Assembly (NCBI RefSeq): GCF_002237755.1 | Contig: NZ_MWSJ01000010.1 | Coordinates: 62,001 to 126,000 of the forward strand | DNA length: 64,000 bases | Direction: 5' to 3' | DNA from: Lysinibacillus sp. KCTC 33748 | GTDB lineage: Bacteria; Bacillota; Bacilli; Bacillales_A; Planococcaceae | Shown: piece after piece, positions 1-7,834 of the stretch | How positions within the stretch are numbered: position 1 is the stretch's first letter | Layout: the number at the start of each line of letters is the position of its first letter | Notes under the pieces: generated by a model | What the model saw: the letters and a program-made list of their open reading frames with translations, nothing else | Databases searched by the model: none | What the model was told of the DNA's origin: nothing | Translations under genes and position numbers: made by a program

Positions 1-1
1 C

Positions 2-292
2 TCTGACTTCTCAAATGCTACGGAGCTTGCAGATTATTTAGCAACAAAAGGTATGCCTTTCCGTGAAGCACATGAAGTGACTGGAAAACTTGTATTCACA
101 TGTATTCAAAAGGGCATCTACTTATTAGATTTACCGCTTGAAGACATGAAAAAAGAAAGTGAACTTATCGAAGCGGATATTTACGATGTATTAGCACCTG
201 AAGCTGCCGTTCGTCGTCGTCATTCATTAGGTGGTACAGGATTTGATCAAGTAATCATCCAAATCCAAAAGGCAAAAGCTTGTCTAATTTAA
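2..292 (+). CDS. argH: argininosuccinate lyase, C-terminal part
   Basis: This is the last 96 codons of argininosuccinate lyase, which splits argininosuccinate into arginine and fumarate in the last step of arginine synthesis. The reading frame is open from the window edge. The segment with [13 protein letters not shown] and the ending [10 protein letters not shown] match the C-terminal helical domain of ArgH. The catalytic signature lies before the window start, so the gene is cut by the window edge and not by a mutation. No further arg gene follows on this side. Confidence 0.9.
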   Translation, partial: SDFSNATELADYLATKGMPFREAHEVTGKLVFTCIQKGIYLLDLPLEDMKKESELIEADIYDVLAPEAAVRRRHSLGGTGFDQVIIQIQKAKACLI

Positions 293-439
293 CAATTATT
301 TTAGCGTGCATGTCCTTGTGACTTTTGCATAGATATTCATTAAAGCTGTCCAGTGAGGCACTATGATAAACCATTCTCCTTTTTCGTTAGAGCCAGAGGG
401 TGAAACGTAAAAGAGCCCCTTACATAGGTGAAGGACAAT

Positions 440-473
440 CCCCAATTCTGGAGACGCGGAATTGGGGTTTTTG
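440..473 (+). terminator. rho-independent terminator after argH
   Basis: A nine-base stem, CCCCAATTC pairing with GAATTGGGG, is followed by a short T run. It separates argH from the next gene. Confidence 0.7.
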
Positions 474-504
474 TGTAATTAAATGATAATGGGAGGTGTT
501 TTCA

Positions 505-882
505 ATGAATGAGCGTTTTACAAAGGGGTTCGAAACAATAAAGCATTATGTGACAACGGAAGAAGCAGTAAAAATGATTGAGGCGGATGCACTAGCCGAC
601 ATCGCACCAGATTTACGAAAAATGATTATTGAATTTGCCTATGGGGATATTTATTCACGCCCTGGGCTAGATGCAAAAAAACGTGCACTTGTTGTCATTA
701 CATCAGTCGTAACTCAAGGTGCTGCCCCACAAACGAAAACACATATTAAACGAGGTTTACATGCAGGTTTGACTCAAACAGAAATTGTGGAAGCACTTTT
801 ACAATTAGTGCCCTACATAGGTTTTCCGCTTGTACAAAATGCATTAACTATAGCTCAACAGGTCTTTAAAGAAGAAGCTTAG
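505..882 (+). CDS. carboxymuconolactone decarboxylase (CMD/AhpD-like) family protein
   Basis: A 125-residue protein of the CMD fold (COG0599). The C-terminal half carries the family pattern with HIKRGLHAGLTQTEIVEAL and YIGFPLVQNAL. The CxxC pair of AhpD peroxidases is absent, so a thiol peroxidase role is unlikely and the substrate is unknown. The ATG at 505 is chosen because GGGAGG lies eight bases upstream; the in-frame GTG at 496 would overlap that site. It is a single gene between two terminators. Confidence 0.8.
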   Translation: MNERFTKGFETIKHYVTTEEAVKMIEADALADIAPDLRKMIIEFAYGDIYSRPGLDAKKRALVVITSVVTQGAAPQTKTHIKRGLHAGLTQTEIVEALLQLVPYIGFPLVQNALTIAQQVFKEEA

Positions 883-1012
883 ATTTCTTGGCGTTTTACG
901 CTATCTTAAGGCACTTTAATAAAAGCACGCATTACATGAATAAACTCCTGTGAAACGGTTCATATTAAGAGCGGAACCACTTATTAATCTAATATGATTA
1001 GGAGGATGTAGA

Positions 1013-1084
1013 ATGAGTAGTCAAACACCCAAAGACCAGGAATCTCAGGAAAGTCCGCCACAACTGTATAGGGTGAGCTTCTAA
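1013..1084 (+). CDS. possible 23-residue peptide
   Basis: A short reading frame preceded by a strong AGGAGGA ribosome site seven bases upstream of its ATG. The peptide is hydrophilic and rich in Ser, Gln and Pro, with no recognisable family. A terminator follows about 100 bases later. It may be a real small gene or the remnant of a longer one. Confidence 0.35.
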   Translation: MSSQTPKDQESQESPPQLYRVSF

Positions 1085-1184
1085 AATCTTAAGGAAAAGG
1101 TGAGGCAGAGGATATTCTGTTTTGCTGTATCTTAAGAAGAAGCAATAACCGATACAAATAAAATCAATAGAAATAAGTGTTCTT

Positions 1185-1213
1185 GGATCCAGAATTTTTC
1201 TGGGTCCTTTTTT
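1185..1213 (+). terminator. rho-independent terminator
   Basis: GGATCCAGA pairs with TCTGGGTCC around a short loop, followed by seven T residues. It closes the small transcript that carries the 1013-1084 frame. Confidence 0.75.
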
Positions 1214-1286
1214 TATCTCGCATAATTGTCATAAAGCCAGAGTAATGAAGAAGAACCACAGATTAATTTTTACTTTATAGAAAAAA

Positions 1287-1315
1287 TTGACTTTTTCGAA
1301 AAACTGTCTTACTCT
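1287..1315 (+). promoter_or_regulatory. sigma-A-like promoter of the ytrA-like operon
   Basis: TTGACT at 1287 is followed 17 bases later by a poor -10 match, TACTCT. The proposed -10 lies inside the palindrome at 1304-1326, a typical layout for autorepression. Confidence 0.45.
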
Positions 1316-1326
1316 AAGTATGACAG
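1304..1326 (+). promoter_or_regulatory. 23-bp palindromic operator candidate
   Basis: The arms CTGTCTTACT and AGTATGACAG form a nearly perfect palindrome with only two mismatched pairs. It overlaps the presumed -10 and lies 42 bases upstream of the GntR-type gene. Binding by the product of that gene is an inference from position and symmetry. Confidence 0.5.
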
Positions 1327-1367
1327 ATTTCTGTTTGGTGATAAGCGATACAGATTGGAGCGGTAAG

Positions 1368-1745
1368 ATGAATATTCATTTAGATCCAAGCAGTGAATTA
1401 CAGCTCTATAAACAGTTAGCAAATCAGTTAATTGAGTTGATTGCTAAGGGAGAGCTTAAAAATGGTGATACATTACCTTCAGTTCGTTCAATGGCTGCAG
1501 ATTTAGGGATTAATGTTAGTACGGTAAGTAAAAGCTATCATGAACTTGAAGAAAAAGGGTTAATTGAATTAAAGCCGAAAGCAAAGGCTCTCATTATCGG
1601 TGGTCAAAAGAAAGAGCTGGAAGAGACGGAAGTTGAAAAAGTAGAAAATGCTTTAAAGCCAATTATGGCAGAGGCATTTGCACGTGGCCTCGAAAAAGAT
1701 CAGATGACAAATTTGTTTCATCGAATTTTAAAACAATGGAAGTAG
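1368..1745 (+). CDS. GntR family transcriptional regulator, YtrA subfamily
   Basis: A 125-residue regulator. Residues about 10-75 form a GntR winged helix-turn-helix with DTLPSVRSMAADLGINVSTV, followed by a short C-terminal helical extension, the architecture of the YtrA group that usually controls nearby ABC transporter or membrane genes. The start at 1368 follows a GGAG motif; the longer frame from 1287 would begin inside the promoter. The next gene starts seven bases after its stop, so the two are probably co-transcribed. It is likely autoregulated through the palindrome at 1304-1326. Confidence 0.85.
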   Translation: MNIHLDPSSELQLYKQLANQLIELIAKGELKNGDTLPSVRSMAADLGINVSTVSKSYHELEEKGLIELKPKAKALIIGGQKKELEETEVEKVENALKPIMAEAFARGLEKDQMTNLFHRILKQWK

Positions 1746-1752
1746 GGGAAAT

Positions 1753-2832
1753 ATGCTTTTTATAATAAGCATCTTCATCTTTGTAGGCGTACTGGAAACA
1801 GTAACACCATTTTTGTCTAGAAAAACAACAGTGTTTGGTGTTTCAATTCCTGAGCCCTATGTGCAACATCAGCAATTACAATTATTTAAAAAGCATTATT
1901 GCATGCTGGTAGGGAGCATAGCAGCTACATTTCTTTTAGGCCAAATTTTACTATTATTGACGTCCATTCAGAAAGAAAAATTTGTTTTACTATCCTTTAT
2001 ATTGCTATATGTCATGCTACTCATATCAGCAGCTCTTTATATGTCTTATCATATAAAAACAAAAAAACTAAAAAAACAAGAAGATTGGGAAGCACATGTC
2101 AAAACTGTATATGTGACGGATTTAACTATACGAGATAGAGATGAAGTGCTCTCACCTACATTTTTCACATTACCAATTATTATCACTTTAGCATTGATTA
2201 CCTTTACCTACATGAATTACAATGCCATCCCAGATGTATTTGCTACCCATTGGAATGCAGCAGGTGAGGTAGACGGTTGGACTGAAAAAACCTGGATTTC
2301 AGTAATAGTAATGCCGCTTATTTTACTAGGGACACAAATTAGCTTTTTCATCATCAGTATTGGTATGAAAAGTGCCAAAATACAATTGAGCGCACAGGCG
2401 AAAGAAGCTTCGGCCAATAGAGAGCTTGCACAGCGTAAATATGGTAGCTGGTACTTAGCGGTGATTAATTATAGTATGACCATTCTTCTTGTTGTTTTAC
2501 ATTACACGACAGTGATTTTAGAAGATCAAACAGCTCCTTACTTCTTCCCTCTTTTTATTGTTTTTATGATCGTCTCTTTAGGTGGACTTATACTCTTCAT
2601 TTGGAAATTAAGTAAAAGTAATGAGCGCTTTGATGATTTACATACAAACGAAACAGCTTCAGCCGATGATCGCTACTGGAAATGGGGTATTTTTTATTTT
2701 AATAAAAATGATCCTTCACTATTAGTACAAAAAAAATACGGTGTTGGTTGGACTGCGAATTTTGCAAATAAATGGAGCTTTATCATTATACTTGTCATAT
2801 TTTTACCAATCTTGTTAGTCATTTTCAAATAG
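1753..2832 (+). CDS. multi-spanning membrane protein with DUF1648 and DUF5808-like regions
   Basis: A 359-residue membrane protein with about eight hydrophobic segments. Residues about 160-180 (FATHWNAAGEVDGW) form the DUF1648 motif shared with SdpI-type proteins. The C-terminal KWGIFYFNKNDPSLLVQKK followed by GVGWTANFANKW is typical of DUF5808. SdpI in Bacillus subtilis confers immunity to a peptide toxin; a similar envelope-stress role here is only a guess. It lies directly behind the YtrA-like regulator and 13 bases before the lipoprotein gene, so all three probably form one operon. Confidence 0.75.
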   Translation: MLFIISIFIFVGVLETVTPFLSRKTTVFGVSIPEPYVQHQQLQLFKKHYCMLVGSIAATFLLGQILLLLTSIQKEKFVLLSFILLYVMLLISAALYMSYHIKTKKLKKQEDWEAHVKTVYVTDLTIRDRDEVLSPTFFTLPIIITLALITFTYMNYNAIPDVFATHWNAAGEVDGWTEKTWISVIVMPLILLGTQISFFIISIGMKSAKIQLSAQAKEASANRELAQRKYGSWYLAVINYSMTILLVVLHYTTVILEDQTAPYFFPLFIVFMIVSLGGLILFIWKLSKSNERFDDLHTNETASADDRYWKWGIFYFNKNDPSLLVQKKYGVGWTANFANKWSFIIILVIFLPILLVIFK

Positions 2833-2845
2833 AGGGAGAGATTTT

Positions 2846-4129
2846 ATGAAAAAACTAATCTTTTTATGTTGCGCACTCTTATTATTAGCAGCATGTGCTC
2901 AGAAGGAAGATAACGTAAAAGAGAAAGAGACGAAAGGGGACAATAAAATGAATGAACAGCTAGTAGGTAAATGGGAAGGTAATATTGAGATACCAAATGG
3001 AGCACTTCCGATTATTGTTGATTTGCAGAAAGATAGCGGGAAATTATCAGTACCAGCGCAAGGATTAACCAATCATCCATTTAAAAGCATTAAATATAAT
3101 GGTGATCAAGTGAATGTTTCAATCAACTTAAATGGCTCGGCTGTTGAAATTAATGGAACATTAAAAGATGGGCAAATTGACGCAATATTCCAACAAAATG
3201 GCGGCAAATTCCCACTTATCTTAAAACCATTCAAAGAGCAACCCGTTACGTATGAAACGTTGAAGGTTCCCGTTCAAAATGGTGAGTTAACAGTGGCCCT
3301 TCAAAAGGCAAGCAACGAGCCATCTCCAGTTGCACTTATTATTGCAGGCTCTGGTCCAACTGATAAGAATGGAAATTCGACCGTGGCTGGTAATAATGAT
3401 AGCTTAAAAATGATTGCGGAAGGGTTGGCGAAAGATGGTATTGCAACTGTCCGCTATGATAAACGTGGACTTGGCGATAACAAGTCCCTTTTAACAAAAG
3501 AAGAGGATATCACTTTTGACCAATACGTAGATGACGCAGTTCAAGTAATTAATACCCTTTTAGCGGATAAAGCATATTCAAATGTTCATATTATTGGACA
3601 TAGCGAAGGCTCACTGATCGGTTTGCTAGCAGCACAAAAAGCAAATGTAGAATCTTTTGTTTCCATAGCAGGTACTGGAAGACCAATAGATGAAGTTCTG
3701 TTAGAGCAATTAAAAGTTCAGTTAACACCAGCGCTTCTAAAAGAATCAACAAATGCTCTTGCATCGTTGAAAAAAGGTGAGCAAGTTAAGAACGTTTCAC
3801 AAGAATTACAGTCTCTCTTCCGTCCTTCCATTCAACCGTATATGATTTCATGGTTAAAATATAACCCTGCAAGTGAATTAGCAAAAGTGAATAGCCGAGT
3901 ATTAATTATCCAAGGAACAACCGACTTACAAGTAGGTGTAACTGATGCAGAAGCGTTAAAGAAAGCAAAATCAGATGCCGAGCTTGTATATATGGACGAA
4001 ATGAATCATGTGTTAAAAAATGCTCCAGCAGATCGCGCGAAAAATTTTGCGACGTATTCAGACCCAACATTATCACTTCATAAAGAATTGTTGCCAGCCA
4101 TCCAGCAATTTATTCTAAATGAAAAGTAG
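2846..4129 (+). CDS. alpha/beta hydrolase lipoprotein
   Basis: A 427-residue exported hydrolase. Residues 1-17 form a lipoprotein signal peptide with the lipobox LAAC, so the mature protein should be anchored on the outer face of the membrane. Residues about 35-130 are beta-rich and resemble domains preceding many secreted hydrolases. The hydrolase domain follows with IIAGSGPTDKNG, the nucleophile elbow GHSEGS, an acid-loop region DLQVGVTDA and a late histidine in MNHVLKN. The substrate is unknown. A GGGAG site precedes the ATG, and the gene is the third member of the ytrA-like operon. Confidence 0.8.
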   Translation: MKKLIFLCCALLLLAACAQKEDNVKEKETKGDNKMNEQLVGKWEGNIEIPNGALPIIVDLQKDSGKLSVPAQGLTNHPFKSIKYNGDQVNVSINLNGSAVEINGTLKDGQIDAIFQQNGGKFPLILKPFKEQPVTYETLKVPVQNGELTVALQKASNEPSPVALIIAGSGPTDKNGNSTVAGNNDSLKMIAEGLAKDGIATVRYDKRGLGDNKSLLTKEEDITFDQYVDDAVQVINTLLADKAYSNVHIIGHSEGSLIGLLAAQKANVESFVSIAGTGRPIDEVLLEQLKVQLTPALLKESTNALASLKKGEQVKNVSQELQSLFRPSIQPYMISWLKYNPASELAKVNSRVLIIQGTTDLQVGVTDAEALKKAKSDAELVYMDEMNHVLKNAPADRAKNFATYSDPTLSLHKELLPAIQQFILNEK

Positions 4130-4141
4130 AGACTGATCATC

Positions 4142-4285
4142 ATGTATGCCGTTGTTTGGTTGATCATAACTATTCTGATCCTAATCTTTGCAATTGTTTT
4201 ATCACAAGGAAAAGGCGCATTTTTACTAGCAGGCTATAATATGATGTCTGACAGCGAGAAAGAGAAATATGCGGAAGCAAGGTAA
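4142..4285 (+). pseudogene. DUF3784-like membrane protein, truncated by tandem repeats
   Basis: The frame encodes 47 residues: one transmembrane helix, then GKGAFLLAGYNMMSDSEKEK, the conserved N-terminal signature of DUF3784 proteins. Family members continue with KxD/E and two more helices. Here the codons for YAEAR run straight into the first copy of a 21-bp repeat and a TAA. The gene appears to have lost its second half to repeat expansion or recombination. It starts 12 bases after the hydrolase stop and was probably the last gene of that operon. Confidence 0.65.
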
Positions 4286-4583
4286 GTCCGCGGAAGCAAG
4301 GTGAATACCCGCGGAAGGAAGGTGAATACCCGCGGAAGGAAGGTGAATACCCGCGGAAGGAAGGTGAATACCAGCGGAAGGAAGGTGAATACCAGCGGAA
4401 GGAAGGTGAATACCAGCGGAAGCAAGGTGAATACCAGCGGAAGCAAGGTGAATACCAGCGGAAGTAAGGTGAATACCAGCGGAAGCAAGGTGAATACCAG
4501 CGGAAGCAAGGTAAATACCCGCGGAAGTAGGATAAATACCCCAGAAGCAAGGTAAATTCCCACGGGAACAAGGTAATGCGCAT
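4271..4583. repeat. 21-bp tandem repeat array, about 12 clean plus degenerate copies
   Basis: Clean units begin every 21 bases from 4290 to 4521, with the pattern GCGGAAGNAAGGTGAATACC and a variable last base. Two drift types alternate in blocks (GGAAGGAAG copies first, GGAAGCAAG copies later), indicating stepwise duplication. Degenerate units flank both ends. The period is divisible by three, so long spurious frames exist on both strands (Val-Asn-Thr-Ser-Gly-Ser-Lys repeats on the plus strand). No ribosome site supports any of them. Confidence 0.9.
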
Positions 4584-4602
4584 ATGAAACAAGTTAGTAT
4601 AC

Positions 4603-4650
4603 AACGAAAAGAAGTATGTTCAAATCATGAACACACTTCTTTTCGTTTTT
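4603..4650. terminator. bidirectional rho-independent terminator
   Basis: AACGAAAAGAAGT pairs perfectly with ACTTCTTTTCGTT, with T runs on the plus side and A-rich sequence on the other. It ends the 1.3-4.3 kb operon and could also stop reads coming from the right. Confidence 0.8.
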
Positions 4651-4779
4651 AGGCATCCTTTCACCTTTTGTATTTGAGCAAGTTATCGCTATAGTTATTG
4701 AAACGTATACATAAGAGTGAAAGCTGATTAATGAGACTTAAAGCGGGGCGTTCACCACCTCACATACATCTTTTCACTA

Positions 4780-5661
4780 TTAACCATTAAAAAATGAATG
4801 TGTATCTAATATAAGTTGCTCAGGGTAAGCTTCGAGTAGTTCTAGTAATTCATTTATTAAATCTTTATCTAAATCATCTTGAATAATAATTTCAATTTTT
4901 CTGTGTTTCTCTAGAAGATTTTCAATTTCTGAAATTGTATCAAAAAAGTTGTGTAAAGATAGGTTTAACTGATAATTAATTTGTTCAAATGATGGTAAAA
5001 CATGTAGATTATTATTTAAAGAAAGTAAAAAATCATCAGTTAGCTTTTCTAGAATGCTTTCATTGCTTATTAAATTTGACCAATATTTATCTTTTAATGA
5101 TGAACTTAAATACCTGAAACCATTAGTTGGACTATCAGTAATAAATACATGAGTTGCAATTGATAATAAATCCTTATATTTTTGCATTGCATGAATCGAG
5201 TTAAAACATAAGATTATCTGCTTATTTAAAGAACGTGCAAAGCCTAATTCAAATATAGTACCAAAAGGATTTGAATCTTTAGCATCTAGCCAGCAAAATA
5301 TGTAATCTGATTTTGAAACTTGGTGTAAACATATGTCTTTTATATGCTCTGATCTAAGTGTGGATCTGTAGTCGTCTCCATTATAGTAGTTAGGCTGCTC
5401 GATATCTGTACCTAATGCATGAAGACTAATTTCGTTATGATAACTGCCATGGTCATTGGACATAAAGAACGGACCAGTTATAGTTAAATTCTTTGATATA
5501 GAGGGTAACTCTGTGTTTTTTAAGTGATTTATTTTTTCCCATCTATTTGGGATACCGTACCCACGGCTGGAAGTAACATAAGAAGCTTCGCGTAGGTTAG
5601 GAACAATGTCATGACGCCAGCAGTTTTTTACGATTTTGCCAGCGAGATATATTTTATTCAT
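4780..5661 (-). CDS. nucleoside 2-deoxyribosyltransferase-like (DRHyd-type) protein
   Basis: A 293-residue protein. It begins MNKIYLAGKI, the first strand of the nucleoside 2-deoxyribosyltransferase fold. Residues about 115-150 contain SDYIFCWLDAKDSNPFG and then FELGFARSLNKQ, which match the catalytic Asp and Glu regions of that family. The last 90 residues form a helical extension not found in the plain transferases. Members cleave N-glycosidic bonds of deoxynucleosides; related domains also occur in immunity systems that attack nucleotides. The first codons overlap the end of the upstream gene by eight bases, so both are translated together. Substrate and role are unknown. Confidence 0.65.
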   Translation of the reverse strand: MNKIYLAGKIVKNCWRHDIVPNLREASYVTSSRGYGIPNRWEKINHLKNTELPSISKNLTITGPFFMSNDHGSYHNEISLHALGTDIEQPNYYNGDDYRSTLRSEHIKDICLHQVSKSDYIFCWLDAKDSNPFGTIFELGFARSLNKQIILCFNSIHAMQKYKDLLSIATHVFITDSPTNGFRYLSSSLKDKYWSNLISNESILEKLTDDFLLSLNNNLHVLPSFEQINYQLNLSLHNFFDTISEIENLLEKHRKIEIIIQDDLDKDLINELLELLEAYPEQLILDTHSFFNG

Positions 5662-6199
5662 TTAGCAAAGCCTCCTTAAATTTTTCTAAAGTTGAATTTA
5701 AATCAGTTGCAGTTAAATTTAATGCATGATTAATTAATAAACCTGCAGCTCCTTTAGTTAAGGTTTCGATTTGAAAGTTAAAATCGTTTTGCAGTACATC
5801 TTTTAAATATTTGTTTTTCTTTTGCTTTAATAAGGCATTTAAGTATTCTATTTGCTTTACAGTAATTAAATTCTCTTTAATTCTTTTGTGTCTGAAATGT
5901 TCATTTAAAATTTCATTGGCCTCTTCCAATGAAGTCGGTTCTTTAGAAATAAACCATTCTGTACCATTTAAACTAAACCAAATATCATCAAGGCATGATT
6001 CAAGTGTTAATGAAATTAGAGCAATATAATCTATATTAGAGCCTTTTAAAAAGCCTAATTTAAGTAAGCTTTTATGAAGATTATTTTCTTCAATATAAAT
6101 GACTATCTTACCGTTACCACTAACATAATTTAAAGGATTATTTACAATGTCATCCCATTGAAGATGATTAAAATGATTGGAACTATCAATATAAAACAT
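5654..6199 (-). CDS. hypothetical protein, partner of the deoxyribosyltransferase-like gene
   Basis: An acidic, very AT-rich gene encoding 181 residues; no family is recognised. The N-terminal 60 residues alternate strands and helices, and residues 95-181 are mostly helical with many Lys, Leu and Asn. A GGAGAGG site lies just before the ATG. It is the first gene of a tight two-gene minus-strand operon, which suggests the two products work together, for example as sensor or inhibitor and enzyme. That pairing is an inference. Confidence 0.5.
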   Translation of the reverse strand: MFYIDSSNHFNHLQWDDIVNNPLNYVSGNGKIVIYIEENNLHKSLLKLGFLKGSNIDYIALISLTLESCLDDIWFSLNGTEWFISKEPTSLEEANEILNEHFRHKRIKENLITVKQIEYLNALLKQKKNKYLKDVLQNDFNFQIETLTKGAAGLLINHALNLTATDLNSTLEKFKEALLNE

Positions 6200-6269
6200 T
6201 TAACCTCTCCTTGCTATAAATTGATATAATTGTAATTTTAATTGTACATATAAATAAGATATATGTAAA

Positions 6270-6531
6270 TTTGAACTACTTACTACTTAACACCCCGGTC
6301 GTTTGAAGTGGGTGCTTCTTGGCCAAGTAGGTACTTTTATCTGATTAAGTTGTTTTAACAGAGTTCTAAGTATATAGACAAGGCATGAAGCGGTATGTAT
6401 CTATACAACAGCTTCTTTTGCTTATAAAGAGGTAGGAGAAACTATTTGATTAAATTGTATCAACTCTAAGTAAGTGCTAATATTTGAACTATATCTACTT
6501 AATACTCTTATAAGTTGTTTGAAGTGGGGGA
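6270..6531 (+). repeat. imperfect direct repeat pair (6270-6314 and 6483-6531)
   Basis: Both copies begin TTGAACTA, continue with CTACTTAA and end GTTTGAAGTGGG. They lie in the 370-base gap between the deoxyribosyltransferase-like operon and the winged-helix gene. The TTTGAAG core resembles the stems of the hairpin repeats near 17.5-19.2 kb. No protein gene is seen in this gap. Confidence 0.4.
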
Positions 6532-6573
6532 GTTAGGTGGAAGAAGAAAAAAATATATATAAGGAGTGTAACA

Positions 6574-7158
6574 ATGATTTACGGATATGATTCAGAGTTA
6601 ATTACAATGTTAGCCAGAACGTACATAAAATATGGTTTAAATACTGACGAATTTATAGTGTTAAATGCGGCAATTGCTTTAAATGCTTATGAAGAAAAAC
6701 TGAATTTGTTAGAAATAAGTAAATCGACTAGTAAAAGTCCTGATGAAATTGAAAAAATACTAACCACTTTATTAGATAAAGGTAAAATTAAGAGCGTTGG
6801 AGGAAAGATTGATAGACAAGCATTATATAGCGACCTGAACAGTATAATTCGTTCTGAAATGACTCTGCCAGATTTAATAATGGAATCAATGGAAAATCAT
6901 CAAAGAGCAGGTTATGAACAGGAATGGGTTCACATGGGACAAGTGGAACTCGTTCCTGTTGATATAAATGAAAAGGTTCAGGGCATTGCAATAAAAGAAC
7001 AATCAGATTTTTGGTCAGTACCAGAAATGTGGCCGAAAAAAAGAATGGTTGAATTAGCTAAATACATTTTAACGTTTACTGAATACGTAGATGATCAATG
7101 GATTAATCAGTATAACACTAAGTCTTATGAACAAAGAGAGAAACAAAAAAGAAATTGA
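6574..7158 (+). CDS. winged-helix-like hypothetical protein
   Basis: A 194-residue protein. Residues about 20-85 look like a replication-type winged helix: a helical run around LNTDEFIVLNAAIAL, then SKSTSKSPDEIEKILTTL and a wing-like KGKIKSVGG. The C-terminal third is charged and helical. AAGGAG stands nine bases before the ATG. The 3' end overlaps the next reading frame by about 30 bases, and a run of six A residues lies in the overlap. The two frames may once have been a single protein with the GIY-YIG-like domain at its C-terminus. Confidence 0.5.
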   Translation: MIYGYDSELITMLARTYIKYGLNTDEFIVLNAAIALNAYEEKLNLLEISKSTSKSPDEIEKILTTLLDKGKIKSVGGKIDRQALYSDLNSIIRSEMTLPDLIMESMENHQRAGYEQEWVHMGQVELVPVDINEKVQGIAIKEQSDFWSVPEMWPKKRMVELAKYILTFTEYVDDQWINQYNTKSYEQREKQKRN

Positions 7159-7504
7159 AAAGATGAAGGAAGAAGAGCGTAAAGAGCAGAAGAAAAAGCG
7201 TGATATACCTAAAAGTGGTTATATAATTTTATTTAGGCTGTCTGATGGGATGTATAAGTTTTCATATACTACCTCATTATTATTGGAGCAGAAAATTATA
7301 AGTATAAAAAGGGAATATGGAGATAATGTTCAAATTATACATACTTTAGAAACGTTTGATACTATGAAATTTTATCATAAATTTATTAAAACACAATTTT
7401 CTAATCGATTAAATGGGGATAAATATGAATTAAATGATGATGATGTAATTTATATTAAAACTGAGAAGTTTCCTTCAAATGCTATGCAATGGTTTGAAGG
7501 ATAA
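7127..7504 (+). CDS. T5orf172/Mug113-like GIY-YIG domain protein
   Basis: About 125 residues. A charged coiled coil (many Lys and Glu, residues 1-35) precedes a domain with GYIILFRLSDGMYKFSYTT and KFIKTQFSNRLNGDKYELND. This matches the T5orf172 (meiotically up-regulated 113) branch of GIY-YIG domains common in phages. The usual second half of the signature, Lys-Ile-Gly, is here Lys-Phe-Ser, so nuclease activity is doubtful. No good ribosome site precedes the ATG at 7127. Coupling to the upstream gene, or a frameshift from it, would explain translation. Confidence 0.5.
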   Translation: MNKERNKKEIEKMKEEERKEQKKKRDIPKSGYIILFRLSDGMYKFSYTTSLLLEQKIISIKREYGDNVQIIHTLETFDTMKFYHKFIKTQFSNRLNGDKYELNDDDVIYIKTEKFPSNAMQWFEG

Positions 7505-7587
7505 TCAAACTTATACCTCGTTTAAACCGACATTCTATCATGAATCGAAAGTAAGCCCGTAATCAAATAACGCATATAAATAACCAG

Positions 7588-7627
7588 GCACCTCCGGTAC
7601 GATAAATGTAACAATTAGAGGAGGTGC
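7588..7627 (+). promoter_or_regulatory. hairpin that masks the ribosome site of the 7634 gene
   Basis: GCACCTCC at 7588-7595 is perfectly complementary to GGAGGTGC at 7620-7627, which contains the ribosome binding site. In RNA the stem would hide the site. Such masking is common in transposase genes, where it blocks translation of read-through transcripts. Confidence 0.45.
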
Positions 7628-7633
7628 TTCCTT

Positions 7634-7834
7634 ATGTCAACTACCAAACTAACAATTGTTCCTGTGACACTAGATCCGATCACTGACAACTCCTCATCAA
7701 CAACTTCACCTCAAAACTCTCCTGAGCCGAGCTGCATCATTAAAACAACTTGTGCTGAAATTTGCTTCTTTAATGGCGTAGATGAGCGCATATGGAGCAA
7801 GTTAGTGGAAGAAGGAATATGTCTTCTCAAATAG
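7634..7834 (+). pseudogene. probable C-terminal remnant of an IS66-type accessory protein
   Basis: A 66-residue frame with a strong but maskable AGGAGG site. The start, TTKLTIVPVTLDP, and the end, KTTCAEICFFNGVDERI, resemble the C-terminal part of the first small protein (TnpA) of Firmicute IS66 elements, which ends in a similar helix-strand motif. The helix-turn-helix half is missing, and no TnpB or transposase follows. Assignment is from memory of the family pattern and is uncertain; it could also be an unrelated small peptide. Confidence 0.35.

Noticed and set aside
4271..4583. CRISPR array
   Set aside because: The period is 21 bases with no unique spacers; it is a simple tandem repeat, and no cas genes are nearby.
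4170..4604. Long open frames on both strands through the tandem repeat (FRWYSP-type and VNTSGSK-type repeats)
   Set aside because: They exist only because the 21-bp unit has no stops; no ribosome site or non-repeat domain supports them.
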